DNA of 64,000 nt. It comes from Amphibacillus sp. MSJ-3. Lineage in GTDB: Bacteria > Bacillota > Bacilli > Bacillales > Amphibacillaceae. A model generated the notes under the pieces. The model saw only the letters and a program-made list of their open reading frames with translations. It did not search any database and was not told where the DNA came from. Shown piece after piece: positions 17,040-26,085 of the stretch. Within the stretch, counting starts at the first letter, position 1; each line of letters opens with the position of its first letter. Where the stretch lies: assembly GCF_018919165.1 (NCBI RefSeq), contig NZ_JAHLQM010000007.1, positions 1 to 64,000 of the forward strand. Reading direction: 5' to 3'. The position numbers and the translations under genes are program-made.

Positions 17040-19775
17040 CTAAAGCCAGTTGCTCGCAATTTCTAATAATTCGTTTGTTCTACGATGAAAAATAGGGACA
17101 TTAGGAATCGAATTTATAAATGCTTGTCCATAGTCTTTGGTCATCAGGCGATCATCACAAACAAATATAATCCCTCGATCAGATTGCGAACGAATCAATC
17201 GACCGAATCCCTGTTTAAATCGAAGCACTGCATTCGGCAATGACAAGGATAAAAACGGGTTTTGCCCCTCTTGTAGTAGTAATTCATGCTTCTGTTTGAT
17301 AACAGGATGATTAGGTGAGTCAAATGGTAGGCGTACCATGACAATACAGGATAAATCGCTCCCGGGTATATCTAATCCTTCCCAGAATGCATTTGTCCCT
17401 AATAAAATCGACCGATTAAGGCTTTGAAAGTTCTTCTTTAATCGTTCATGACTACCACTTGAAATTCCTTGGGCAATAAGTATATAGTCATCATCAAATA
17501 AGTCGCGCAACAAATAATAGGCCTTACGCAATAGTTCGTAGGAGTTAAATAAAATTAACATTCGTCCATTAATTGCATTAGCCAAAGTAAATATAGCTTC
17601 ACATGTCGCCTCAATAAAAGGATCTAGATCATTGTATTCCGCAATTGGAAAATCATTTGGAATTAACAATTTTACTTTATCCTGATAAAGATAAGGTGAT
17701 GATACTTTACGTTCAATCATTTCTTTATTTTCCATTCCAATCTGACGCTTGAAAAATTCAAAGTGTCCTGAAACGGATAATGATGCACCCGTCAATACTA
17801 TACTATTCATCTTATCAAATAAAGACTGTCGTAAAAACTGTGCGGTATCAATGGGGTGTTGATATAAATAAACAGCATTTTGTGATCCAGCTCGTTCGAT
17901 TTCAATCCAATTAACGCTCTTATTAATTGCATCACGATTAAAATAATCCCGTAAAGTAATTTTTATATTTGTTAGTTCTTGAATAAAATGGACTTTTTTT
18001 GTTTGTTGGTAATTTTCTAATGTCACTTGATTAAGTGATTGAATTAAATCATGAATTGTAAATTGTAATCTTTCAGCCATTTCAATTACGACGATCCAAT
18101 CAGAATGATCTTCATAATCAATCATATATTGATATCTACCCTGATCATTTTTATTGGTCACCTTCTTACGATCCTTATTAACTAGATGATAGAGATATTG
18201 ATAAAATAATTCATTTTCTTCTATCGACAAAGTCACTAATTGATTTAATTTCGATTTGTAATCATGATTTTCTAATTGTAATTGATCAAGAAATTGTCGG
18301 ATTGCTTTGAGCTTTTTATGACTCGATAAATAATCTAATTGTAAACCAAACCGATCAGCAACAACATGTTCTAAGTGATGTGCCTCATCGATAATGATTT
18401 TAACATTCTTATTAATAAAATCGTCTTCTCTGAACATTGAATCGGTTAATAATGAATGGTTGATAATTAATAACTCAGCCTGTTCAGCTTGCTGTTTAGC
18501 TGTTTGATAATAGATATCTGCCTGATCCTCCTGTTTGGATATAGAAGAAAGGGCATTATAAGCTGAAATGCGTTTGAAAAGCCGATAGCCACCTGAAGGC
18601 AATTGCACTTCGTCAATATCACCAGTATTTGTTTCAGTTAACCAAACCATAAGGATAGCCTTGGTTAAAACTTCATCATAATTATGACTAGGATCATATA
18701 GAGCTTGACTAAACAATGCCAAGTTTAAATAATGCTGTTGCCCCTTTAAAACCGCGACTTGGCAATCAAAGGGTAAAGCATGTTTTAATTGATTCCACTC
18801 CTGATTATATAGTTGCTTCTGTAATTGATTTAAATATGTACTAATAATGACTTTTTCATGATGATGAACAGCATGATAGCATGCAGCAATAAGATAAGCT
18901 AATGTTTTGCCAGCCCCAGTCCCCGCTTCAATGATTGCATGTTGATCACTTTGAAAGGCATGATAAATATACTCAGCCATTTCTCTTTGACCTGGCCGAT
19001 CTTCAAATTTAGAAAATATATTTTTGAATGGGGTCTCCTCAGAAAATAATAGGTCTAACAATTCACCAAATGAATCCCTTGTTTCTATATGAGTTAATTG
19101 TTCTTGTTCGATAGGTTTATAGGCAAGGTTATATGCGTAATTAAAGGATTTATTCAACTCATATTTCATTTCAGTTTTATCACATTGATTAACTAAAATT
19201 GTATTTAAATCACTTTTCAGATTAGGTTCTAGAAAGATTAACTGTCTGATCGTCGTTAATGGTAATTTATTCAGCTTATTGAGCAAATGATCTAATATCT
19301 TCGCTGTTACATACGCATCTGATAATGCCCGATGGGGATCATCATGTTTTAGATCGAGCCATTCGGATAACTGTGCGAGTTTAAAACTAGGTGCTTGTGG
19401 TAATAAAATTCTACTTAATTCAACCGTATCAATAACAGGTTGTGTGATTGGTGATAATCCTGCCTGTTTTAATTCATAATTAAGAAAGCCTAGATCAAAC
19501 GGAACATTGTGTGCTACAAAATAAACTTGATCAAAATAAGCATAAACCTCATGGGCAACCTCGGCAAATGTAGGTTGGTCAGCTACCATTTCATTTGTAA
19601 TACCAGTTAAGTAACTTATAAATCTAGAGATATGTTGTTCTGGATTTATTAATTGATTATACTGTTGGACAATCTGACCGTCTTGATAAATAACAATTGC
19701 AATTTCAATAATCCGGTCACCTTTATTTACTAAGTTCCCTGTTGTTTCTAAATCAACGACAGCAAATTTATTCAT
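17040..19775 (-). CDS. dinG: DinG-type exonuclease/helicase-like protein
   Basis: A 911-residue Bacillus-type DinG. The N-terminal DEDD 3'-5' exonuclease domain (1-170) shows VVDLETTG, HNVPFDLGFL and HRALSDAYVTAKIL. A superfamily 2 XPD-like helicase core follows with Walker A EAGTGAGKTLAYL near residue 287, DEAHH near 466 and the motif VI QGFGRLIRSQSDRG near 860. I see no four-cysteine Fe-S cluster, as in other Firmicute DinGs, which act as exonucleases rather than active helicases. In B. subtilis the panBCD-dinG order applies; here only a panB remnant precedes it. Confidence 0.92.
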   Translation of the reverse strand: MNKFAVVDLETTGNLVNKGDRIIEIAIVIYQDGQIVQQYNQLINPEQHISRFISYLTGITNEMVADQPTFAEVAHEVYAYFDQVYFVAHNVPFDLGFLNYELKQAGLSPITQPVIDTVELSRILLPQAPSFKLAQLSEWLDLKHDDPHRALSDAYVTAKILDHLLNKLNKLPLTTIRQLIFLEPNLKSDLNTILVNQCDKTEMKYELNKSFNYAYNLAYKPIEQEQLTHIETRDSFGELLDLLFSEETPFKNIFSKFEDRPGQREMAEYIYHAFQSDQHAIIEAGTGAGKTLAYLIAACYHAVHHHEKVIISTYLNQLQKQLYNQEWNQLKHALPFDCQVAVLKGQQHYLNLALFSQALYDPSHNYDEVLTKAILMVWLTETNTGDIDEVQLPSGGYRLFKRISAYNALSSISKQEDQADIYYQTAKQQAEQAELLIINHSLLTDSMFREDDFINKNVKIIIDEAHHLEHVVADRFGLQLDYLSSHKKLKAIRQFLDQLQLENHDYKSKLNQLVTLSIEENELFYQYLYHLVNKDRKKVTNKNDQGRYQYMIDYEDHSDWIVVIEMAERLQFTIHDLIQSLNQVTLENYQQTKKVHFIQELTNIKITLRDYFNRDAINKSVNWIEIERAGSQNAVYLYQHPIDTAQFLRQSLFDKMNSIVLTGASLSVSGHFEFFKRQIGMENKEMIERKVSSPYLYQDKVKLLIPNDFPIAEYNDLDPFIEATCEAIFTLANAINGRMLILFNSYELLRKAYYLLRDLFDDDYILIAQGISSGSHERLKKNFQSLNRSILLGTNAFWEGLDIPGSDLSCIVMVRLPFDSPNHPVIKQKHELLLQEGQNPFLSLSLPNAVLRFKQGFGRLIRSQSDRGIIFVCDDRLMTKDYGQAFINSIPNVPIFHRRTNELLEIASNWL

Positions 19776-19815
19776 TCTATATCAGCTCCATCTTTTATCC
19801 CACCTTAACAAGCCG

Positions 19816-19998
19816 TCAGATCTCACTATGATAGGTCATAAATGGCATATCAAGTAGCATAAAAGTATCTTCACCCTTCGATGAAGGACATTTTCATAGC
19901 GAATCATATCATCAATAGTCATATTAATTGTTGATTGATAAGCAGGGGCAATCCTTCCTATAGAATCACCAATTAAAAATCATATCGATCTCAGCTTT
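19816..19998 (-). pseudogene. panB: panB remnant (3-methyl-2-oxobutanoate hydroxymethyltransferase fragment)
   Basis: On the minus strand, with two frameshifts, the DNA encodes pieces of PanB in the right order: AEIDMIF, then GDSIGRIAPAYQSTINMTIDD and MIRYENVLHRRVK (about 19883-19962), then DTFMLLDMPFMTYHSE ending in a stop at 19816. Intact PanB has LVGDSLG..., DST...VT..DM..H...V.RG and ADMPFMSY in exactly this order and spacing. No start codon, ribosome site or remaining 3' half is present, and panC and panD are absent. In B. subtilis panBCD lies between birA and dinG, precisely this site. The gene is certainly non-functional. The similarity is from memory of family motifs, not a search. 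Confidence 0.82.
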
Positions 19999-20071
19999 TT
20001 TACTGTTTTTTTCAGATGGACAATCCTAAGCTATGATCATCGTAATTTTTTATCATTTTAGAAAAACAAAT

Positions 20072-21073
20072 CTAGTCTTCAAGCCTTTCGACCTCCGAAA
20101 ACCAATCGATTTTAGCTGAATAAAGTTTTTGTTTTTCCTGTTTTTGATTCTCAACAATTAATGTGCCATCATAATCAATGCCACGGAAAATACCCTCGTT
20201 AACATTGCCATTAACTGTGTAACGAATTGTTTCACCCAAGCGATAAGCATATGCTAACCATTTCCTTCTGATTGGTTCAAAACCATTTGCTAAGTAATCA
20301 TGGTAACTTGCTTCAAAGTTTGTTAATATCTCTTGAATAATCTCTTGCTTTTGATAAGTTTCCCCTGTTTCGATTTTTAACGACGTGGCAATAGTCTTGA
20401 TCTCATGGTTAAGATCCTCTACTGATTGATTAACATTTAAACCAATCCCAACTACAACATGATGAATTTCATCATGTTCTGCTTGCATTTCAGTTAAAAT
20501 ACCAGCAATCTTTTTGTCACCAATTAAAAGGTCATTTGGCCATTTAATTGATGGCTTAATTCCTGTTACATTTTCAATTGCTTGCGCAACAGCTGTAGCC
20601 GTTAATAGGGTAAGTTGTGGTGCTCTAGTTGGTATAATCTTTGGACGAATAACAAAACTAAACCAAATCCCATCAGTATGATCAGAATGCCATTTATGCC
20701 GAGATCTTCCCCTACCTGCCGTTTGTCTTTCGGCCACAATAACAAGACCTTCTTTTGCTCCTAATTGAGCTTTTTCCATAGCAAGACCTTGGGTAGAATC
20801 AAGTATAGGATAATGTTCTAATTCCTTCCCAAGCCATTTAGTATTTAAACCCCAATATAATGTATTCTCACTCACTTTATTGGGTTGAGTGAGTAAACGA
20901 TAGCCCTTATTTGGGACGGCCTCGAATTTATAGCCATCTTCCTCTAATTGTTTGATCTGTTTCCAAACAGCCGTTCTAGATAGTTGTAATTGCTCTGAAA
21001 GCCATTGTCCTGATACAAAAGATTCAGTATGACTAGATAGCAATGAAATTAGTTTTTCTCGGGTGGATGACAC
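20072..21073 (-). CDS. birA: Biotin-protein ligase / biotin repressor
   Basis: A 333-residue bifunctional BirA that biotinylates acetyl-CoA carboxylase and represses biotin genes. The N-terminal winged helix (SGQWLSEQLQLSRTAVWKQIKQLEEDGY, about 20-50) is the DNA-binding part. The ligase domain has the biotinyl-AMP loop TAGRGRSRHKWHS near 120 and WPNDLLIGDKKIAGILTE near 180, with a C-terminal SH3-like domain. The start is taken as GTG at 21073 (MSSTREKL), 11 bases from AAGGAG; the GTG at 21085 overlaps that site. It overlaps the 3' end of cca and belongs to ypjD-dapB-mgsA-cca-birA. Confidence 0.95.
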   Translation of the reverse strand: MSSTREKLISLLSSHTESFVSGQWLSEQLQLSRTAVWKQIKQLEEDGYKFEAVPNKGYRLLTQPNKVSENTLYWGLNTKWLGKELEHYPILDSTQGLAMEKAQLGAKEGLVIVAERQTAGRGRSRHKWHSDHTDGIWFSFVIRPKIIPTRAPQLTLLTATAVAQAIENVTGIKPSIKWPNDLLIGDKKIAGILTEMQAEHDEIHHVVVGIGLNVNQSVEDLNHEIKTIATSLKIETGETYQKQEIIQEILTNFEASYHDYLANGFEPIRRKWLAYAYRLGETIRYTVNGNVNEGIFRGIDYDGTLIVENQKQEKQKLYSAKIDWFSEVERLED

Positions 21074-22254
21074 GATAATAGCCACTCCTTTATCCGATCT
21101 TTGTCATTAATTAGTTTATTTTCAATAATGCCGCGTTCAATATCTTGCAAATATTTCTTTAGCCATTCTCCCTTTGGACGATTTGGATATAAAGCAACTA
21201 GGTCATAACCATTTAGTTGAATTTCCTGACGATTTTTTATGGGCAATTGATGATCAATTTCGATTATCTGCTTTTTACTAATCGAGTGACCTAAAAAGTG
21301 CTCGACAAGTTGAATGAAACTGTTTATTAGCGTTTCTGGTAGTCGATAGACTAACCAAGGCGTTAAACCATCTCGCTCATATTGGTCAACTAGCTCCACT
21401 AACAATTCACCTTTTTTTAATTCTTTATTCGCTAAACGGTAAGTTTTACACCATTGTTTAATCGTTATTGTCCGATCAACACTTAGATATAAATAAGAAA
21501 AAACATCAACCAATTGATTAAATGGTTTCTCAATGACTAATAATTGATTTGTCAAGTTAATATTGTCTTTGAAAATTGGTAAATATTTAAATAAATCGCT
21601 TTGGTATCCATACCAAATTGCCTTTTGTACCGCTTGTCCACTAAATAGTTTATCTAATTCAATTGTCACGCGTTCAATTGACAGTTTTTCAATCAGGGCT
21701 ATAGTTGCTTTCATATCATGCCAAGTTAGGCGATCAAGTTCAAAATTCAGTTGACTAACAAATCGAATTGCACGAAGGATTCTTAATGGATCTTCATGAA
21801 AGCGTTGAACTGGCTTACCAACAGCCCGAATTAATTTGTTGTTTAAATCCTCTTGTCCAGCAAATGGATCGATAAATAAGCCTTCGCTGGTCAAAGCAAT
21901 TGCGTTCATTGTAAAATCTCGCCTTGATAAGTCAAGATAAATAGACTGCACGAATTCAACTTGATCAGGATGGCGGAAATCAGAATATCCTTTCTCTGAT
22001 CGAAATGTTGTCACTTCATATGACTGATTTAAATAACGAACAATCACTGTTCCATGTTCAATCCCCACTGGAATAACTTGTTCGAAAATGGTTTGAATCT
22101 CTTTCGGTGTCGCCGAAGTTGCAATATCAATATCATTGATCGGCTGATTCAACAAATAATCACGGACAGCACCACCAACAAAGTATGCTTGAAAACCAGC
22201 ACGCTGAATCTTCTGAATAACTTCCTTTGCTAATTCAAAATCATCTTTGTTCAT
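21049..22254 (-). CDS. cca: CCA-adding tRNA nucleotidyltransferase
   Basis: A 401-residue class II CCA enzyme that builds or repairs the CCA end of tRNA. The nucleotidyltransferase head has FVGGAVRDYLL and the DID metal motif in NDIDIATSATP (about 37-47), followed by the RRDFTMNAIA motif near 110 and the neck region with DPLRILRAIRF. The C-terminal body is helical. It starts three bases after mgsA and has a weak ribosome site, suggesting coupling. In B. subtilis bshB1 and bshA separate mgsA from cca; here they are absent. Confidence 0.96.
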   Translation of the reverse strand: MNKDDFELAKEVIQKIQRAGFQAYFVGGAVRDYLLNQPINDIDIATSATPKEIQTIFEQVIPVGIEHGTVIVRYLNQSYEVTTFRSEKGYSDFRHPDQVEFVQSIYLDLSRRDFTMNAIALTSEGLFIDPFAGQEDLNNKLIRAVGKPVQRFHEDPLRILRAIRFVSQLNFELDRLTWHDMKATIALIEKLSIERVTIELDKLFSGQAVQKAIWYGYQSDLFKYLPIFKDNINLTNQLLVIEKPFNQLVDVFSYLYLSVDRTITIKQWCKTYRLANKELKKGELLVELVDQYERDGLTPWLVYRLPETLINSFIQLVEHFLGHSISKKQIIEIDHQLPIKNRQEIQLNGYDLVALYPNRPKGEWLKKYLQDIERGIIENKLINDKDRIKEWLLSCHPPEKN

Positions 22255-22257
22255 TTT

Positions 22258-22665
22258 TTACTCTTGTTCATCTTGAAGCAGTTCGCGCCAATTCAAGAAA
22301 CCTGCTTCTAGTGCTCGAATCATAACTTCAGCTCCAGCTAAATTCGTTACTAAAGGGATTTGATAAACATCGCATAAGCGCATTAAGGCACTAATATCAG
22401 GCTCATGTGGTTGAGCTGTTAAGGGATCTCTAAAAAAGATGACCAAATCCATTTTATTATCTGCAATTCTAGCCCCAATTTGTTGATCGCCACCAAGTGG
22501 ACCCGATTGAAAGCGATGAACGGATAATCCGGTGGCCTCAACTATTTTTTTCCCTGTTGTTCCAGTTGCAAATAATTCATGTCGACTTAAAATGTGTTGA
22601 TATGATATAGCAAATTGAATAATCGCTTCCTTCTTCTTATCATGAGCAATGAGCGCAATTCTCAT
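22258..22665 (-). CDS. mgsA: Methylglyoxal synthase
   Basis: A 135-residue lyase converting dihydroxyacetone phosphate to methylglyoxal and phosphate, a bypass of lower glycolysis. The family motifs TGTTGKKI (phosphate binding, near 38-45), [14 protein letters not shown] with the catalytic Asp near 60, and [14 protein letters not shown] near 78-92 are all present. Length is typical. It is in the dapB-mgsA-cca operon with AAAGGAG before the start. Confidence 0.96.
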   Translation of the reverse strand: MRIALIAHDKKKEAIIQFAISYQHILSRHELFATGTTGKKIVEATGLSVHRFQSGPLGGDQQIGARIADNKMDLVIFFRDPLTAQPHEPDISALMRLCDVYQIPLVTNLAGAEVMIRALEAGFLNWRELLQDEQE

Positions 22666-22701
22666 TAATTGTCATCTCCTTTTTCTTTAATTATATTACT
22701 T

Positions 22702-23505
22702 TTAGTCTATCATTAAATGTTCCAATCCATAAACCAATTCTGTCAATTGCATAACATGATCAATGGCAAATTTAATTCCAGACATAAATGATTCGCGATG
22801 AAATGAATCATGTTTTATTGTTAAGTTTTCACCAGGACCAGCAAAAATCACTTCCTGATGCGCGACTAATCCAGGTAAGCGTACGCTATGGATTCTCATT
22901 CCATCAAAATCAGCACCTCTAGCACCAGTCATTATTTCTTCTTCTTCTGGATGCCCTTGTTTTTTAGAAGAACGATTCTCTTGAATTAATTCCGCCGTTT
23001 TTATGGCTGTTCCTGAAGGGGCATCGACCTTTTGATCATGATGTTTTTCGATAATTTCAACATCTGGGAAAAATTTCGCTGCCCATTTTGAGAATTGCAT
23101 CATCAATACAGCACCCATGGCAAAGTTAGGGGCAATAATCCCACCTATTTGTTTTTCAATTGCTAACTCAGATAGATCTTTAATTTGTTCCGCTGTAAAA
23201 CCAGTTGTACCGACAACTGGGCGAACACCGTTTAGAAGGGCCGCCTTTGTATGTTTATAACCTGCCTTAGGGCTAGTTAAATCAATTAAAACGTCTGGTG
23301 ATACTTCTTTAAAGCAAAGATTAATATCATTATAAAAAACGGCATCTGACTTTATTAAGCCTTCAACGTCACTTACCTTTTTGCCTGTATTTCTTTTATC
23401 TACACAGCCAACTAATATCAAATCTGGTTGTTTGTCAATCATACGCAATGCTTCACTTCCCATTTTACCACTAGCACCCGCTACGACAACTTTTATTTGA
23501 TTCAC
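22702..23505 (-). CDS. dapB: 4-Hydroxy-tetrahydrodipicolinate reductase
   Basis: A 267-residue NAD(P)H-dependent reductase of lysine, diaminopimelate and dipicolinate synthesis. The dinucleotide motif VVAGASGKMG is at the N-terminus, and EIIEKHHDQKVDAPSGTA near residues 148-166 carries the catalytic His-His and Lys. The start is GTG at 23505, overlapping the ypjD stop by one base (TAGTG), with GGAGCG upstream. The product supplies cell wall DAP and spore dipicolinate. Confidence 0.96.
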   Translation of the reverse strand: MNQIKVVVAGASGKMGSEALRMIDKQPDLILVGCVDKRNTGKKVSDVEGLIKSDAVFYNDINLCFKEVSPDVLIDLTSPKAGYKHTKAALLNGVRPVVGTTGFTAEQIKDLSELAIEKQIGGIIAPNFAMGAVLMMQFSKWAAKFFPDVEIIEKHHDQKVDAPSGTAIKTAELIQENRSSKKQGHPEEEEIMTGARGADFDGMRIHSVRLPGLVAHQEVIFAGPGENLTIKHDSFHRESFMSGIKFAIDHVMQLTELVYGLEHLMID

Positions 23506-23855
23506 TATCTTTCACGCTCCGTTTCTATTTTTGTCCAACGATTCTTATCCCGTGTTTCAATTTTTGTCATTGATTGGTCAAAGGCTTGTGCTAAATCAAT
23601 ATTAAGCGAATTTGCAAAGGTCAGCATGACAAAAAACAAGTCACCTAATTCATTCTCAATCGTGTTTTCTTCCTCACTGTCCTTTTTTGGTTTTTCACCA
23701 TAATAATGATTTACCTCTCGGGCGAGTTCACCAACTTCTTCAGAAAATCTCGCAATCATAGATAAAGGGCTAAAATAACCTTCCTCAAATTGTGAAATAT
23801 ATTTATCAACACGTGCTTGCATCATACGAACATCGTTATGTTTTACCTTTGACAT
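23505..23855 (-). CDS. ypjD: MazG-like nucleotide pyrophosphohydrolase (YpjD)
   Basis: A 116-residue all-alpha NTP pyrophosphohydrolase-type protein. The metal-binding EExxE pattern is seen in SEEVGELAREVNH (about 43-55) and ENELGDLFFVMLTFANSL (about 74-91). It probably hydrolyses non-canonical or excess nucleoside triphosphates; the substrate is not known. It is the first gene of the dapB cluster and follows a terminator. Confidence 0.9.
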   Translation of the reverse strand: MSKVKHNDVRMMQARVDKYISQFEEGYFSPLSMIARFSEEVGELAREVNHYYGEKPKKDSEEENTIENELGDLFFVMLTFANSLNIDLAQAFDQSMTKIETRDKNRWTKIETERER

Positions 23856-23942
23856 CTTCCAACCTCACTTCTCATTTTTATCCCTTCAACCTAACTGATT
23901 TTTTAATACATTTCTATTATAGCCATCATTTTTATTATTGTA

Positions 23943-23988
23943 CAAAAAAAGACATGATCTGACAACGGTCAGACCATGTCTTTCTTTT
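23943..23988. terminator. Terminator upstream of ypjD
   Basis: AAAGACATG..CTGAC pairs with GTCAG..CATGTCTTT around a four-base loop, flanked by A7 and TTTCTTTT. It ends the ypjA transcript on the minus strand. Confidence 0.85.
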
Positions 23989-24022
23989 GATAAAAAGCTG
24001 CCTATCTCCCTAATCCCTTTAG

Positions 24023-24253
24023 CTATCCTTCTTTAAAATCATCATTATCATTTATAATTTTGTTTACTTTTGGTGCTGATTGATGAGACCGACTAGATTG
24101 ATACAATTTAAACATTGCATAACTTAAACAGACAATGATGAAAGCAAAAATAATTAATGCTGCATTTAATAATTCAATTCCTTGAAAGGCATCATCTATT
24201 GCGGTTTGTTTACTCGAAACGAAGGCAAGAAAATGATTCACTAATCCAAGCAT
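24023..24253 (-). CDS. Small single-pass membrane protein at the ypjB locus
   Basis: A 76-residue protein with one hydrophobic segment (LNAALIIFAFIIVCLSYAMFKLY, about 29-51) and a polar, Asn/Asp-rich tail. GGGAGG eight bases before the ATG supports translation. In B. subtilis the sporulation protein gene ypjB follows ypjA here; that protein is over three times longer and ends in a membrane segment, so this could be a shortened relative or an unrelated small protein. I cannot identify it. Confidence 0.55.
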   Translation of the reverse strand: MLGLVNHFLAFVSSKQTAIDDAFQGIELLNAALIIFAFIIVCLSYAMFKLYQSSRSHQSAPKVNKIINDNDDFKEG

Positions 24254-24313
24254 TTGAATAGCCTCCCATGTTTTTGTTATAGCCTATTCAAATAAACCCG
24301 AATCAGTGTTTCA

Positions 24314-24901
24314 TCAATAAATAGTCATCCTCCTTTTCTTAATAGATAAATAATAAGCCAATAAAATGGAAATAATACTTAACCAAAAAGTAAAATAACC
24401 TATTTGATTTATATATAAGTCTAACGAATAGTAACGCGGCATCATCATAAAAACATAATCTATAAAATCATTATGTAATGTCCAAATAGCAGTAAGAACC
24501 AAATGTTTTAACTTAAATTTATAGATTGGGGCGTACAGTAAGCCTTCTATCGCCATCGCTCCATGTGAAGCAATCAGCATATATCCTTGTAGCGATAAAT
24601 CTCCTTCTATGATGAGTACAAGTATATTCATGATAACTGCCCAAACTCCATATTTAAATAAGGTAACCATTGCTAGTGCCTCAATATAAGGTACATGTCG
24701 ACCAAATAGATAAAAACCTAAAAAAAGTGTAAAAAATAAACTTGCTGTTGGACTATCAGGTACGAAAGGAAGAAAGATAGTTGGTGTGGAGGCAAGTTGA
24801 TCTCCATACCAAATATAGCCATAAATAGTTCCCAATAAATTAATAATGAATAGACAAATTAAAAAATTTCGATCCTTTAAGATTGAATATAGCCAAGACA
24901 T
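24314..24901 (-). CDS. ypjA: YpjA-like membrane protein (DUF1405)
   Basis: A 195-residue integral membrane protein with about six hydrophobic helices. The features of DUF1405 proteins are recognisable: FIINLLGTIYGYIWYGDQL, FVPDSPTASLFFTLFL and HGAMAIEGLLYAP. The start is the ATG at 24901 (MSWLYSIL) with AAAGGA upstream; the open frame to 24946 is not supported. In B. subtilis it lies downstream of qcrABC. Here no qcr genes precede it, and it has its own promoter near 25150. Function unknown. Confidence 0.85.
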   Translation of the reverse strand: MSWLYSILKDRNFLICLFIINLLGTIYGYIWYGDQLASTPTIFLPFVPDSPTASLFFTLFLGFYLFGRHVPYIEALAMVTLFKYGVWAVIMNILVLIIEGDLSLQGYMLIASHGAMAIEGLLYAPIYKFKLKHLVLTAIWTLHNDFIDYVFMMMPRYYSLDLYINQIGYFTFWLSIISILLAYYLSIKKRRMTIY

Positions 24902-25140
24902 AATTACAAATCCTTTCAAAGAAAATATTAAAAATAAACTTCTCATAAATGATGTTAATTAATTTTTCATCTTTCTCTGAGTATTAGATGGACAGATTGG
25001 GGTTTATTTACTGTTGATCCAGCTTTTTAGTTGATGGTTCCTCTATCGGATTGAAGGAAGGTTATCAGTCAATCAACTTGCTATAAAGCAATGCCTAATC
25101 TAAAAATAACCTATGAGAAATGACCATTTAATTTATAACA

Positions 25141-25168
25141 ATTATACCAAGCTTTATATATATGTAAA
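25141..25168 (-). promoter_or_regulatory. Sigma-A promoter of ypjA
   Basis: On the minus strand TTTACA (25168-25163) and a perfect TATAAT (25146-25141) are spaced by 16 bases. The leader to ypjA is about 230 bases and contains an AGGTTAT...ATAACCT inverted repeat enclosing TTGCTTTATAGCAA. Apart from this the 24902-25250 space holds no gene I can support. Confidence 0.6.
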
Positions 25169-25250
25169 CTCTCCCGGATTCATCTAATGCCTGATCAAAT
25201 TAACTCTGTCAATACAGTTTTTAATCATTATCTATTCTCATCTTCTCCAC

Positions 25251-25289
25251 AAAAAACTGTCTAGAATTTCCCAACTCTAGACAGTTTCA
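25251..25289 (-). terminator. Terminator downstream of the ypiB region
   Basis: AAACTGTCTAGA pairs perfectly with TCTAGACAGTTT, followed on the minus strand by a T6 tract. It begins immediately at the stop codon of the coding remnant at 25287-25495. Confidence 0.85.
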
Positions 25290-25495
25290 ACTTCCATTTA
25301 CCGTTCGTGAGAAGCTTTTTGCGATACGATAACATTTGGGGACTGTATCTGAGGCATAATTAATCGGCGCAAAAGCCAAGAAATAACTTACTGGAGCATT
25401 TTTGTGGTTATCCGTCTCAACGAAATGTTTGTATCCCTTAAACTCTGTAAATTTAGTTTTAGTGGGTTGATCATTAACCCAGCATAATAATCCAC
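25287..25495 (-). pseudogene. Coding remnant of unknown identity downstream of ypiB
   Basis: On the minus strand an open stretch of 69 codons reads GGLLCWVNDQPTKTKF, continues through YKHFVETDNHKNAPVSYF and ends SFSRTVNGS before TGA at 25287. It has no start codon or ribosome site at its beginning, and is out of frame with the end of ypiB, directly upstream. Its stop abuts a strong terminator, as a real gene end would. Composition looks protein-like. I do not recognise the family. It lies where ypiF and qcrABC are found in B. subtilis but resembles neither. Confidence 0.4.
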
Positions 25496-26077
25496 CTATT
25501 GATCATCTATAAATAATCGATCCGCATCATAGTCATCATTGAGCTTTTTTAATCTATTTGCATAATGTATAAAACGCTTACGATCTTGATGATCAAGTGC
25601 ATAGTCAACTTTATCCATCAATTGTTTCTTTTCAGCTTCAAATAAGGTAAAATTTAAAAATTCCTTAGCCAATTGTTTTTCTCTCTTTGTAATAAAAAAA
25701 TCATCAGGTAAAAAAGGATTATCCTCTAATACGGCACTATACTCTGCGCTTTGATGTGAGTTCTTAAATGACAATTGAATATATATTGGCTCATGGCGAT
25801 TTAAACGGATATCATGAAATGACTTTTCTGCATCTGTCGTCACAATATGATCTTTATAAAATCGGAAAGCTACTTCAGAAGAACATTGTGTTGAAATAAT
25901 CATCCCTCGCGGGCAAAAACGCGCCTCCCTAATAAAGTGGACATTATTCAATAAACTGTCATGATTGATTAAATAATTTAATATCCAGACACTTTCTCGT
26001 TTTTTCAACTGATAATGTGCTAAAAACCAATTGATAAATACTTTTTTATCTTGAATCGATATTGACGTACTCAACAT
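25496..26077 (-). CDS. ypiB: YpiB family protein (UPF0302)
   Basis: A 193-residue protein matching YpiB in length and in features such as NWFLAHYQLKKRESVWILNYL, FVREARFCPRGM-type segment (FIREARFCPRGMIIS), and a helical C-terminus with AKEFLNFTLFEAEKKQLMDKVDYALD. AGGAGGGG lies just before the ATG. In B. subtilis ypiA-ypiB-ypiF leads into qcrABC and has been linked to respiratory-complex maturation. That context is lost here. The molecular role is not known. Confidence 0.88.
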   Translation of the reverse strand: MLSTSISIQDKKVFINWFLAHYQLKKRESVWILNYLINHDSLLNNVHFIREARFCPRGMIISTQCSSEVAFRFYKDHIVTTDAEKSFHDIRLNRHEPIYIQLSFKNSHQSAEYSAVLEDNPFLPDDFFITKREKQLAKEFLNFTLFEAEKKQLMDKVDYALDHQDRKRFIHYANRLKKLNDDYDADRLFIDDQ

Positions 26078-26085
26078 CTCCCCTC

